Below are positions 15,285-22,343 of a DNA stretch of 22,343 nt, in pieces. The translations under genes and the position numbers were made by a program. Source of the stretch: Actinomycetes bacterium (lineage in GTDB: Bacteria; Actinomycetota; Acidimicrobiia; Acidimicrobiales; RAAP-2); the NCBI GenBank assembly GCA_021784205.1, contig JAJXTB010000030.1, positions 1 through 22,343 on the forward strand. Direction: 5' to 3'. Position 1 is the stretch's first letter. Each line of letters begins with the position of its first letter. The notes under the pieces were generated by a model that saw only the letters and a list, made by a program, of their open reading frames with translations, was not told where the DNA came from and searched no databases.

Positions 15285-16750
15285 TGGCTGAAAACGAACT
15301 CGCGACGCCGCCGCTGGGCACCTTCGGTTACGACCCCGCGCCGGAGTCGTCGACGATCGCGCGACTGCGCGAGAGCTACGGGCTCTTCATCGGTGGCGAT
15401 TTCAGCGACGCGGCGAGCCACGAGCAGTTCGCGACCCTCAACCCGGCCACCGGCGCCCCCCTCGCGAGCGTCGCCCAGGCGAACGCGAGCGACGTCGACC
15501 GCGCGGTCGCGGCGGCCCGACACGCGTACGACACGGTGTGGTCCACGATGAGCGGTTCCGAGCGCGCGAAGTACCTCTTTCGCATCGCGCGCATCATTCA
15601 AGAGCGCGCGCGCGAGCTCGCCGTCGTCGAGACCCTCGACAACGGCAAGCCGATTCGCGAGTCGCGCGACATTGACATTCCTCTCGCGGCGGCCCACTTC
15701 TTCTACTACGCGGGTTGGGCCGACAAGCTCGAGCACGCGGGCTACGGGTCGAGTCCGCGACCCGTGGGCGTGGCGGGCCAGATCATCCCGTGGAACTTCC
15801 CACTGCTGATGGCCGCCTGGAAGCTCGCGCCGGCTCTCGCCGCGGGCAATACCTGCGTCTTAAAGCCCGCCGAGACGACGCCACTCAGCGCGTTGGTGCT
15901 CGCGGAGATTCTCCAGCAGGCCGAGTTACCGCCGGGAGTGGTGAACATCGTCACCGGCGACGGCGCGGTGGGCGCCGCCCTCGTCGATCACCCCGGGGTG
16001 GACAAGATCGCCTTCACCGGCTCGACCGAGGTGGGTCGACTTATCCAGCGTCGCGTGGCCTCGAGCGCCAAGCACCTCACTCTCGAGCTCGGTGGCAAGG
16101 GAGCCAACATCGTCTTTGACGACGCGCCGATTGACGAGATGATCGAGGGCATCATCGACGGCATCTTCTTCAACCAAGGCCATGTCTGTTGCGCCGGTTC
16201 GCGACTCCTGGTCCAAGAGACCATCGCCGACGAGGTGCTGCGACGCCTCGTGCGCCGGGTCGAGCAGCTGCGCGTGGGCGACCCGCTCGACAAGAACACC
16301 GACGTGGGCGCCATCAACTCGGCCGCGCAGCTCGCGAGGATTCACGAGCTCGCCAACGCCGGCGAAGCCGAGGGCGCGACGCGCTACGCAAGCTCGTGTG
16401 TGCTGCCCGAGAACGGTTTCTGGTTCGCCCCGACGATCTTTGCCAACGTGTCGTCCTCGCATCGCATCGCCCGCGAGGAGATCTTCGGCCCCGTCCTCTC
16501 GGTGCTGACCTTTCGCACACCCGATGAGGCGGTGGCCAAGGCCAACGACACGAACTACGGATTGGCCTGCGGGGTGTGGAGCGAGAAGGGCAGTCGCACT
16601 CTCTGGGTCGCCGAGCGTCTACGTGCCGGGGTGATCTGGGCTAATACCTACAATCGCTTCGATCCCACGAGCCCCTTCGGGGGCGTGCGCGAGTCGGGCT
16701 TTGGTCGCGAGGGCGGCCGTCACGGACTGGAGGCCTACCTCGATGTCTGA
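15284..16750 (+). CDS. NAD(P)-dependent aldehyde dehydrogenase, catalytically complete
   Basis: The 488-residue ALDH has all family landmarks: PWNFPL near 169, KPAETTPLSAL near 194, FTGSTEVG at 244-251, Glu268 in LELGGKGANIV, nucleophile Cys302 in FFNQGHVCCAGSR, EEIFGPVLSVLTF, and the C-terminal SPFGGVRESGFGREGG. The role inferred from position directly after deoC is oxidation of the acetaldehyde released by DeoC to acetate; the substrate is not provable from sequence. The ATG overlaps the deoC stop, and the 3' end overlaps the next gene by 8 nt. It probably forms a complex with that second ALDH-like protein. Confidence 0.94.
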   Translation: MAENELATPPLGTFGYDPAPESSTIARLRESYGLFIGGDFSDAASHEQFATLNPATGAPLASVAQANASDVDRAVAAARHAYDTVWSTMSGSERAKYLFRIARIIQERARELAVVETLDNGKPIRESRDIDIPLAAAHFFYYAGWADKLEHAGYGSSPRPVGVAGQIIPWNFPLLMAAWKLAPALAAGNTCVLKPAETTPLSALVLAEILQQAELPPGVVNIVTGDGAVGAALVDHPGVDKIAFTGSTEVGRLIQRRVASSAKHLTLELGGKGANIVFDDAPIDEMIEGIIDGIFFNQGHVCCAGSRLLVQETIADEVLRRLVRRVEQLRVGDPLDKNTDVGAINSAAQLARIHELANAGEAEGATRYASSCVLPENGFWFAPTIFANVSSSHRIAREEIFGPVLSVLTFRTPDEAVAKANDTNYGLACGVWSEKGSRTLWVAERLRAGVIWANTYNRFDPTSPFGGVRESGFGREGGRHGLEAYLDV

Positions 16751-17597
16751 GCGCCTCGACGTGAGAAAGACTTACAAGCTCGTCATCAACGGCGCCTTCG
16801 TGCGCAGCGAGTCCGGGCGCAGCTACGAGGTGCGCCACGCCGCCGGCGACTTCTGGGCCAACGTCGCCCAGGGCTCGCGCAAGGACCTGCGCGACGCGGT
16901 GCGTGCGGCGCGCGCCGCTCAGGCGGCCTGGTGGAAGGCGACGGCCTACAACCGGGGCCAGGTGCTCTTTCGTCTCGCCGAGATGGCTGAGGCGCGTCGC
17001 GACGAGCTCGCCGCGCACGTCGCCGCGGCCGAAGGCGTCGACGCGCCGTCTGCGGCGTCGAGCGTGGCGCGCGGGATTGATCGCATCGTGTGGTACGCGG
17101 GATGGACCGACAAGGTGGCCCAGGTGCTCGGCGGCGCCAATCCGGTCGCGGGGCCCTTCTTCAACTTCTCACTGCCGGTGCCCAGCGGGGTCATCGGCGT
17201 CCTGGCCCCCCAGGACTCCTCTTTCGAGGGATTCGTCGACACCGTTCTCGCGCCACTGGCCACCGGTAACGCGGTGGTCGCCGTGACGAGCGAGCGGCGC
17301 CCAACGCCGGCGTTGCTGCTCGCCGAGATGTCGGTCACCTCGGACCTGCCCGCGGGAGTTCTCAACGTCGTCTCCGGCCTGACGGGCGAACTCGGCCCCA
17401 CCCTCGCGAGCCACGAGGATGTCGACGGCATCGACCTCGAGGGCGCGGGCGAACACCACGACGAGCTCGCCGCGAGCGCCGCGGACTCGATCAAGCGCGT
17501 GCGGCGAGCGAGCGCCGGCGACTACGCGGAGTCCTCCACGTCGCGGCTGCGCTCCTTCGTGGAGACCTCTACGGTGTGGCATACGATCGGTCGATGA
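16743..17597 (+). CDS. ALDH-like protein lacking the catalytic domain (possible split ALDH16 pseudo-domain)
   Basis: The 284-residue protein is related to the N-terminal cofactor-binding half of ALDHs: YKLVINGAF near the start, WANVAQGSRKDLRDAVRAAR, RGQVLFRLAEMAEARRDEL, VWYAGWTDK, and VPSGVIGVLAP near 155. Active-site features are gone: PWN is replaced by PQD, KPAE by TSER, FTGS by a DLEGAG segment, and there is no Cys nucleophile domain. Despite this the frame is clean and GC-rich like its neighbours, so it is not a decaying pseudogene. It overlaps the active ALDH by 8 nt. ALDH16 enzymes carry a second non-catalytic ALDH domain in the same chain, and this gene looks like that domain encoded separately. 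A structural or regulatory partner role is inference. Confidence 0.85.
   Translation: MSERLDVRKTYKLVINGAFVRSESGRSYEVRHAAGDFWANVAQGSRKDLRDAVRAARAAQAAWWKATAYNRGQVLFRLAEMAEARRDELAAHVAAAEGVDAPSAASSVARGIDRIVWYAGWTDKVAQVLGGANPVAGPFFNFSLPVPSGVIGVLAPQDSSFEGFVDTVLAPLATGNAVVAVTSERRPTPALLLAEMSVTSDLPAGVLNVVSGLTGELGPTLASHEDVDGIDLEGAGEHHDELAASAADSIKRVRRASAGDYAESSTSRLRSFVETSTVWHTIGR
17582..17587 (+). promoter_or_regulatory. Internal -10 element for pnp
   Basis: TACGAT ends 6 nt before the ATG at 17594, inside the end of the preceding ALDH-like gene. It could give leaderless pnp transcripts independent of deoC. Confidence 0.4.
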
Positions 17598-18406
17598 TGG
17601 AGCCTTTCGCCCTCGCCGAGACGGCCGCCGCGCAGTTGCGTGCGCGCAGCGGATACGACTCCTACGACGTGGCCGTCGTGCTGGGATCGGGCTGGCGTGA
17701 GGGCGCGGTCGCTCTCGGTGACGTCTCGAACGTGGTCGCGACGTCGACGCTGTCGGGATTCGCGACTCCCACGGTGCCCGGCCACGACGGCCAGATCATT
17801 TCTCTGCGCGTGGGCGAGCGGCGCGTGGCCCTCGTCGCCGGCCGGGTGCACCTCTACGAGGGTAACTCGGCGGCCGCCGTGGTGCACCCGATTCGCACGG
17901 TCATCGCCGCGGGCGCGACGCGGGTCGTGTTGACCAACGCGGCTGGCGGCATCGACCCGTCCTTCACCCCGGGTTCGGTCGTCGTCATTCGCGACCACCT
18001 CAACTTGACCGCCACCTCACCGCTCGAGGGCCCAGTCGCTGAGGGCCGCCCGTCGCGTTTTGTGGATCTCACCGATCTCTACAGCGCGCGCCTGCGCGCA
18101 ATCGTCGCCGACGAGGCTCACCTCGCCGAGGGCGTCTACGCCGGGCTGCGGGGACCGCACTACGAGACGCCCGCCGAGATCCGCATGCTCGCGGCCGTGG
18201 GGGCGAGCCTGGTGGGCATGTCGACGGTACTCGAGGCGATCGCGGCGCGTCACCTGGGCGCGGAGGTTCTCGGGCTCAGCCTCGTGTCTAACGCCGCCGC
18301 CGGCGTCTCGAGCGCGGCCCTCAACCACCGAGAGGTTCTCGAGGCGGGTCAGCACGCCGCGGCCTCCCTCGGCGACCTGCTCTCTCGAGTCCTGCCGCGC
18401 CTGTGA
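17594..18406 (+). CDS. pnp: Purine-nucleoside phosphorylase (trimeric, 6-oxopurine type)
   Basis: The 270-residue enzyme phosphorolyses (deoxy)inosine and (deoxy)guanosine to the base and (deoxy)ribose-1-phosphate. Landmarks are the phosphate-binding VLGSGW (29-34), PGHDGQ, GRVHLYEGN with His86, VVLTNAAGGI (111-120), GPHYETPAEIRML with Glu191 and Glu195, GMSTVLEAIAARH, and Asn233 in VSNAAAG. The Asn marks the low-molecular-mass trimeric type with 6-oxopurine preference. The ATG at 17594 overlaps the ALDH' stop. A GTG 6 codons upstream is less likely given the -10. It feeds the mutase and DeoC encoded in the same cluster and receives inosine from adenosine deaminase. Confidence 0.94.
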   Translation: MMEPFALAETAAAQLRARSGYDSYDVAVVLGSGWREGAVALGDVSNVVATSTLSGFATPTVPGHDGQIISLRVGERRVALVAGRVHLYEGNSAAAVVHPIRTVIAAGATRVVLTNAAGGIDPSFTPGSVVVIRDHLNLTATSPLEGPVAEGRPSRFVDLTDLYSARLRAIVADEAHLAEGVYAGLRGPHYETPAEIRMLAAVGASLVGMSTVLEAIAARHLGAEVLGLSLVSNAAAGVSSAALNHREVLEAGQHAAASLGDLLSRVLPRL

Positions 18407-20034
18407 CGCTTCGCGACGTCGCGGCGCGCTGGATCGAGGCCGATCCCGACGACGCGACTCGCGCCCAGCTCGCCGCGATCCTCGCGGCCGAGGACGACAA
18501 CGAACTGGCCCGCCACTGCGAGCACCCCCTCGTCTTTGGCACGGCGGGCCTGCGCGGCGAGGTGATGGCGGGTCCGGCGGGAATGAACCGCTTGAGCGTG
18601 CGGCGCGCGACCCAGGGCGTCGTGGCGTGGCTGGATGAGCGCGGCATGGACCCCTCGCGCGGCGTCGTGGTCGGCCGTGACGCGCGCCACGGCTCCGAGG
18701 CCTTCAACGACGAGGTGGTGTCCGTGCTCCTGGGCGCCGGCTGGGTCGTCCACGAGATGCCCGGGCCGCTGCCCACCCCGCTCGTCGCCTTCGCGGTCAA
18801 GCGCCTGGGCGCGGCGGCGGGAATCATGATCACCGCGAGCCACAACCCGCCCCAGGACAACGGCTACAAGCTCTACGGCGACGACGGCTCCCAGATCATC
18901 GCCCCGCACGACGAGCGCGTGGAGCACTTCATGTCCCTCGCCGGCGAGCCCGTCCTCGCCGATCGCTCCTCGCCACACCACCGCGAGATCGACGCGTCGC
19001 TCGTGGCCGACTACCGCACGCACATGGTCGGACGCTTCGGCGTGGGCGACAGCGACCTCGCGATCACCTACACGCCGTTGCACGGCGTGGGTGGAGCCAC
19101 GATGCTCGACCTCTTCGCCGCGGCGGGCTACGCGAACGTCTCGATCGTCGAAGCCCAGTTCGCTCCCGACCCGACGTTTCCGACGTTGCCCTTTCCCAAC
19201 CCCGAAGAGCCCGGTGCGCTCGACCTCGCCATGGCGGCCGCCGACGAGGCGGGCTCGGACCTCGTGCTCGCCAACGACCCCGACGCCGATCGCCTCGGCG
19301 TGGCGCTGAGGGGCCCGAGTGGCTGGCGCGTGCTGCGTGGCGACGAGATCGGTTGGCTGCTCGGCGACATGCTGCTGCGCGAGGCCCAATCCGGTGACGT
19401 CGTCGCCACCAGCCTCGTCTCCTCCTCGATGCTCGCCACCATGGCCGCCGCCGTGGGCGTTGAGTGCGTGACGACTCTCACGGGCTTTAAGTGGATCTCG
19501 CGCGCGGGCGCCGGGCGCCGACTCCTCTTTGGCTACGAGGAGGCGATCGGCTTCGCGGTGGACCCACTCGTCGCCGACAAGGACGGGCTCTCGGCGGCTC
19601 TGGCGATCGCGCGCTTGGCGACGCATCTCGCGCGTGAGGGGTCGTCGCTACTCGCGCGACTCGATGAGATCGAGGCGCGCTTCGGCGTGCACGCGATCGG
19701 CGCGCTCTCGGTGCGCGCCCAGGGCGCCGGGGGGCTCGAGCGACTCTCCGAGGCGCTCGCGGCTCTCACGGCCACGCCTCCCTCACGCCTGGGCGAGGAG
19801 GTCGTCACGGCGACCTTCGACCTGTCCGCGGGCTGGCGGGGCCTGGCGACGCCCGGCGTCGTACTCGAGTTCGCGAACGGTCGCGTCGTCGTGCGCCCCT
19901 CGGGCACCGAGGCCAAGGTGAAGGCCTACGTCGAGCTCGTGGCGCCCGCCGAGGATCTCGCGGCCACGCGCGCGCGCCTGGCCGCCGCGGTCGCGGGCGT
20001 CGCTAGCGACCTCGCGGCGCGACTGCGCGTCTAG
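18403..20034 (+). CDS. Alpha-D-phosphohexomutase family enzyme (PGM2-like; probable phosphopentomutase)
   Basis: The 543-residue enzyme has the four-domain phosphohexomutase layout: FGTAGLRG (45-52), phosphoserine Ser146 in ITASHNPPQDNGYK, the metal loop NDPDADRLGV at 291-300, the sugar-specificity loop GYEEAIGF, and the phosphate-binding RPSGTEAK near the C-terminus. This length and set of motifs match the PGM2-like subgroup, whose human member is a phosphopentomutase. Between pnp and deoA-add, conversion of (deoxy)ribose-1-phosphate to the 5-phosphate for DeoC is the most sensible role; no DeoB is present. Phosphoglucomutase or phosphomannomutase activity is the alternative. The GTG start overlaps the pnp stop (GTGA). 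The stop is shared in CTAG with the converging add gene. Confidence 0.9.
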   Translation: MTLRDVAARWIEADPDDATRAQLAAILAAEDDNELARHCEHPLVFGTAGLRGEVMAGPAGMNRLSVRRATQGVVAWLDERGMDPSRGVVVGRDARHGSEAFNDEVVSVLLGAGWVVHEMPGPLPTPLVAFAVKRLGAAAGIMITASHNPPQDNGYKLYGDDGSQIIAPHDERVEHFMSLAGEPVLADRSSPHHREIDASLVADYRTHMVGRFGVGDSDLAITYTPLHGVGGATMLDLFAAAGYANVSIVEAQFAPDPTFPTLPFPNPEEPGALDLAMAAADEAGSDLVLANDPDADRLGVALRGPSGWRVLRGDEIGWLLGDMLLREAQSGDVVATSLVSSSMLATMAAAVGVECVTTLTGFKWISRAGAGRRLLFGYEEAIGFAVDPLVADKDGLSAALAIARLATHLAREGSSLLARLDEIEARFGVHAIGALSVRAQGAGGLERLSEALAALTATPPSRLGEEVVTATFDLSAGWRGLATPGVVLEFANGRVVVRPSGTEAKVKAYVELVAPAEDLAATRARLAAAVAGVASDLAARLRV

Positions 20035-21119
20035 CGCGCCCGCAGGGCGGCGTAGCCCGGCTTGATCACCGTGTTGATGAGGGCGAGGCGCTGGTCGAAG
20101 GGGTAGAAGGAGCTCTTGGCGGCGTTGAGCGTCAGCCACTCCATGTCATCGAGGGTCCAACCGAACGCGTCGGCGCACGAGACGAACTCGTCGGTGAGCG
20201 TGATGCCGCTCATGAGCCGGTTGTCCGTGTTGAGCGTCACGCGAAAGCGCAGTCGTTTCAGCAGGTCGATCGGGTGTTCGGCGATGGAGCGGGCCGCGCC
20301 GGTGTGCACGTTCGAGGTGGGACAGACCTCTAGGGGGATGCGTCGGTCGCGCACGTAGTTGGCCAGGCGTCCCAGCACCTCGTGATCTCCCTCTCGCGTG
20401 ATGTCGTCGACGATGCGCACCCCGTGACCGAGGCGCTCGGCGTCACAGAACTGCACGGCCTCCCAGATCGAGGGCAGTCCGAAGGCCTCGCCCGCGTGGA
20501 TGGTCATGTGAAAGTTCTCGCGCTGTACCAGGTGAAAGGCGCTGAGGTGGTGCGTCGGGGGAAAGCCATCCTCGGGTCCGGCGATGTCAAAGCCGCACAC
20601 GCCCTCGTCGCGAAAGGCCACCGCGAGGGCCGCGACCGTCTCTGAGAGGTCGGCCTGGCGCATGGCCGAGAGGATGGCGCGCACGATGATGACGCGCCCC
20701 TCGAGCGCCGCGCTCGCGACGCCGCGACGAAATCCCTCGAGCACCGCGGTGACGATCTCTTCGAGGGAGAGACCCTCGCGGGTGTGCAGCTCGGGCGCGA
20801 AGCGGACCTCGGCGTAGACGATGCCCTCGCGCGCGAGGTCGAGCGCGCACTCCTCGGCCACGCGCGTCAAGTTCGACGCGCTCTGCATCACCGCGACCGT
20901 GTGAGAGAAGCCCTCGAGGTAGCGTACGAGGTCGCCGCCCGGTTCGTCGGCGAGGAACCACGCCGCGAGCTCGTCGGCGTCGTCGGTCGGCAGCGCCTGG
21001 TACCCCGCGTCGTGGGCCAGCTCGAGAACCGTCGAGGGGCGCAGGCCCCCGTCGAGGTGGTCGTGGAGCAGGACCTTGGGCGCGGCGTGGATGAGTTCGC
21101 GAGAGAGAGCCTCTGACAT
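20031..21119 (-). CDS. add: Adenosine deaminase
   Basis: The 362-residue amidohydrolase converts (deoxy)adenosine to (deoxy)inosine, the substrate for the convergent pnp. Zinc ligands His19 and His21 lie in LLHDHLDGGLRP. MTIHAGEAFG holds the third zinc His and the catalytic Glu region, and RLGHGVRI the general-base His. EVCPTSNVHTGA and LNTDNRLMSG contain the substrate-binding and last metal Asp residues. The ATG is preceded at 6 nt by TAGCCT and has no clear RBS. It lies 19 nt after the deoA stop in the same direction, so it could be transcribed both with deoA and from its own start. Confidence 0.95.
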   Translation of the reverse strand: MSEALSRELIHAAPKVLLHDHLDGGLRPSTVLELAHDAGYQALPTDDADELAAWFLADEPGGDLVRYLEGFSHTVAVMQSASNLTRVAEECALDLAREGIVYAEVRFAPELHTREGLSLEEIVTAVLEGFRRGVASAALEGRVIIVRAILSAMRQADLSETVAALAVAFRDEGVCGFDIAGPEDGFPPTHHLSAFHLVQRENFHMTIHAGEAFGLPSIWEAVQFCDAERLGHGVRIVDDITREGDHEVLGRLANYVRDRRIPLEVCPTSNVHTGAARSIAEHPIDLLKRLRFRVTLNTDNRLMSGITLTDEFVSCADAFGWTLDDMEWLTLNAAKSSFYPFDQRLALINTVIKPGYAALRAR

Positions 21120-21125
21120 GGCGTA

Positions 21126-21131
21126 AGGCTA
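21126..21131 (-). promoter_or_regulatory. -10 element for leaderless add
   Basis: On the minus strand TAGCCT ends 6 nt before the add ATG at 21119, inside the 19-nt gap after deoA. Confidence 0.45.
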
Positions 21132-21138
21132 GTCAGGG

Positions 21139-22343
21139 TCAGTCGACGCGAGCGAGCAGCAGAGGCGCGGGTGCGACGTCGTCGTCGCCAATGCGAAGCG
21201 CTCCCTCGATCACCTCTCTGGCGCTCGCGAGGTGGTCGACGTCGTCGGCGTGCAGCTCGAAGAGGGGCTGACCGGCCTCGACGCGCTCGCCCTCGCGCAC
21301 GAGGACTTCGACGCCGGCGCCCGCACTGACCGGATCCTCCTTGCGAGCCCGACCCGCGCCGAGGCGCCACGCGGTGACGCCCACGGCGAGGGCGTCGATC
21401 TCCTGGATAACGCCGCCGCGCGACGCGAGAACGCTCTCGTGCTGGATGGCGACGGGCAGCGCCGCGTCGGGGTCGCCACCCTGGGCGCGAATCATCTCGT
21501 GGTAGGTCGCGAGCGCCGAGCCGTCGTCGAGCTTGGTCGTCGGGTCCACGTCGAGACCCGCGAGATCGACCATGATGCGCGCGAGCGCCAAGGTGAGCTC
21601 GCGCACGTCGGAGGGGCCGCCCCCGCGAAGTACGTCGAGCGTCTCGGTCACCTCGAGAGCGTTGCCGACGCAACGCCCGAGCGGGGCGTTCATGTTGGAG
21701 AGCTGCGCCACGGTGGCGACACCGTGATCGCGGCCGAGAGCGACCATCGTCTCGGCGAGGAGGTGGGCGCGATCGAAGTCCTTGATGAAGGCGCCGCGGC
21801 CCACCTTCACGTCGAGGACGAGCGAAGCGGTGCCCTCGGCGATCTTCTTGGACATGATCGACGAGGAAATCAGCGGGATCGACTCGACGGTGCCCGTGAC
21901 GTCGCGCAGTGCGTAGAGACGCTTGTCGATGGGAGCCAGTCCCGCACCCGCCGCACAGACGACGGCCCCGACCGATTCGAGCTGGTCGAGGATCTCGTCG
22001 TTGGTGAGATTCGCCCGCCACCCGGGTATGGACTCCAGCTTGTCGAGCGTGCCGCCGGTGTGGCCGAGTCCACGGCCCGAGAGCTGGGGGACCGCGGCGC
22101 CGCAGGCGGCCACGAGGGGCACGAGGACGAGCGAGATCTTGTCGCCGACGCCGCCGGTGGAGTGCTTGTCGACCGTGGGTCGTGACAGCCCCGAGAGGTC
22201 GAGGCGCTCGCCCGATTCGATCATGCGCGCGGTCCAGGTGCTCAGCTCGCCGCTCGAGAGGCCCCGAAAGAAGATCGCCATCAAGAGAGCCGACATCTGC
22301 TCCTCGGCCACCTCGCGCCGGCTGTAGGCCTCGAGCATCCAGG
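21139..22343 (-). CDS. deoA: Thymidine/pyrimidine-nucleoside phosphorylase (5' end beyond the window)
   Basis: About 401 codons are visible; the frame is open through the window edge and roughly 15-25 N-terminal residues are missing. The phosphate-binding KHSTGGVGDKISL, the glycine-rich GRGLGHTGGTLDKLESIPG, the substrate Arg/Ser/Lys region (ALRDVTGTVESIPLISSSIM then SKKIAEG) and the C-terminal PYNP domain are all present. The enzyme releases thymine or uracil and (deoxy)ribose-1-phosphate. Whether it is thymidine-specific (DeoA) or broad (Pdp) cannot be decided. It lies upstream of add on the minus strand and supplies the same catabolic route as the plus-strand deoC cluster. An ATG two codons inside the visible end would omit the start of the family domain. 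Confidence 0.94.
   Translation of the reverse strand, partial: WMLEAYSRREVAEEQMSALLMAIFFRGLSSGELSTWTARMIESGERLDLSGLSRPTVDKHSTGGVGDKISLVLVPLVAACGAAVPQLSGRGLGHTGGTLDKLESIPGWRANLTNDEILDQLESVGAVVCAAGAGLAPIDKRLYALRDVTGTVESIPLISSSIMSKKIAEGTASLVLDVKVGRGAFIKDFDRAHLLAETMVALGRDHGVATVAQLSNMNAPLGRCVGNALEVTETLDVLRGGGPSDVRELTLALARIMVDLAGLDVDPTTKLDDGSALATYHEMIRAQGGDPDAALPVAIQHESVLASRGGVIQEIDALAVGVTAWRLGAGRARKEDPVSAGAGVEVLVREGERVEAGQPLFELHADDVDHLASAREVIEGALRIGDDDVAPAPLLLARVD

Noticed and set aside
16743..17597. Considered as a decayed ALDH pseudogene
   Set aside because: No internal stops or frameshifts, GC-rich codon use like its neighbours, tight overlaps on both sides, and replacement (not random loss) of the active-site motifs.
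18349..19626. 425-codon minus-strand frame opposite the phosphohexomutase
   Set aside because: Antisense shadow; the plus-strand gene has every family motif.
1..22343. CRISPR arrays, insertion sequences, tRNA/rRNA genes, prophage or defence genes
   Set aside because: No regularly spaced repeats, transposase motifs, tRNA-like clover-leaf ends or phage/defence domains were found; nearly all DNA is accounted for by housekeeping-type genes.

Overview
The window is 22 kb of GC-rich bacterial DNA with tightly packed genes, many GTG starts and frequent 1-8 nt gene overlaps. At least seven genes carry a TANNNT-type -10 hexamer only 6-9 nt upstream of the start codon, with no clear ribosome-binding site, which is typical of leaderless actinobacterial transcription. 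Gene content also points to Actinobacteriota: divergent kdpFABC and kdp kinase/regulator genes, a deoC-ALDH-ALDH'-pnp-phosphohexomutase cluster with add and deoA, and a bioY. An Acidimicrobiia-like lineage is my guess and is not proven. No tRNA, rRNA, CRISPR array, insertion sequence or phage gene was seen.

Region 1 (1-7275) is a potassium-uptake module. On the minus strand lie a 27-codon membrane miniprotein, kdpF, kdpA, kdpB and kdpC, tightly coupled. A 292-nt non-coding gap with two inverted repeats follows, then the 5' end of a gene for the N-terminal KdpD sensor domain, cut by the window edge. On the plus strand, divergent from the miniprotein, are a histidine kinase equivalent to the C-terminal half of KdpD and a KdpE-type regulator. 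KdpD therefore appears to be split into two proteins encoded on opposite strands. The shared 107-bp promoter region holds repeated CTGA-type half sites.

Region 2 (7330-11853) holds an aminopeptidase P (minus), an ECF-type sigma factor followed by a membrane-anchored protein of unknown family that may be its regulator, an enoyl-CoA hydratase/isomerase family protein, and a convergent bioY biotin transporter gene.

Region 3 (11889-14260) is an incomplete dTDP-deoxysugar locus: a short rfbA on the minus strand, divergent from rfbB-rfbC across overlapping promoters. rfbD is not in the window.

Region 4 (14295-22343) is a nucleoside salvage and catabolism block. Add deaminates adenosine, and PNP and DeoA release bases and (deoxy)ribose-1-phosphate. 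The phosphohexomutase-family enzyme probably converts this to the 5-phosphate, DeoC cleaves it to glyceraldehyde-3-phosphate and acetaldehyde, and the aldehyde dehydrogenase probably oxidises the acetaldehyde. A second, catalytically incomplete ALDH-like protein overlaps the active one and looks like the detached pseudo-domain of an ALDH16-type enzyme. The plus-strand cluster meets the minus-strand deoA-add pair at a shared CTAG that contains both stop codons. The ECH/bioY pair is arranged the same way.
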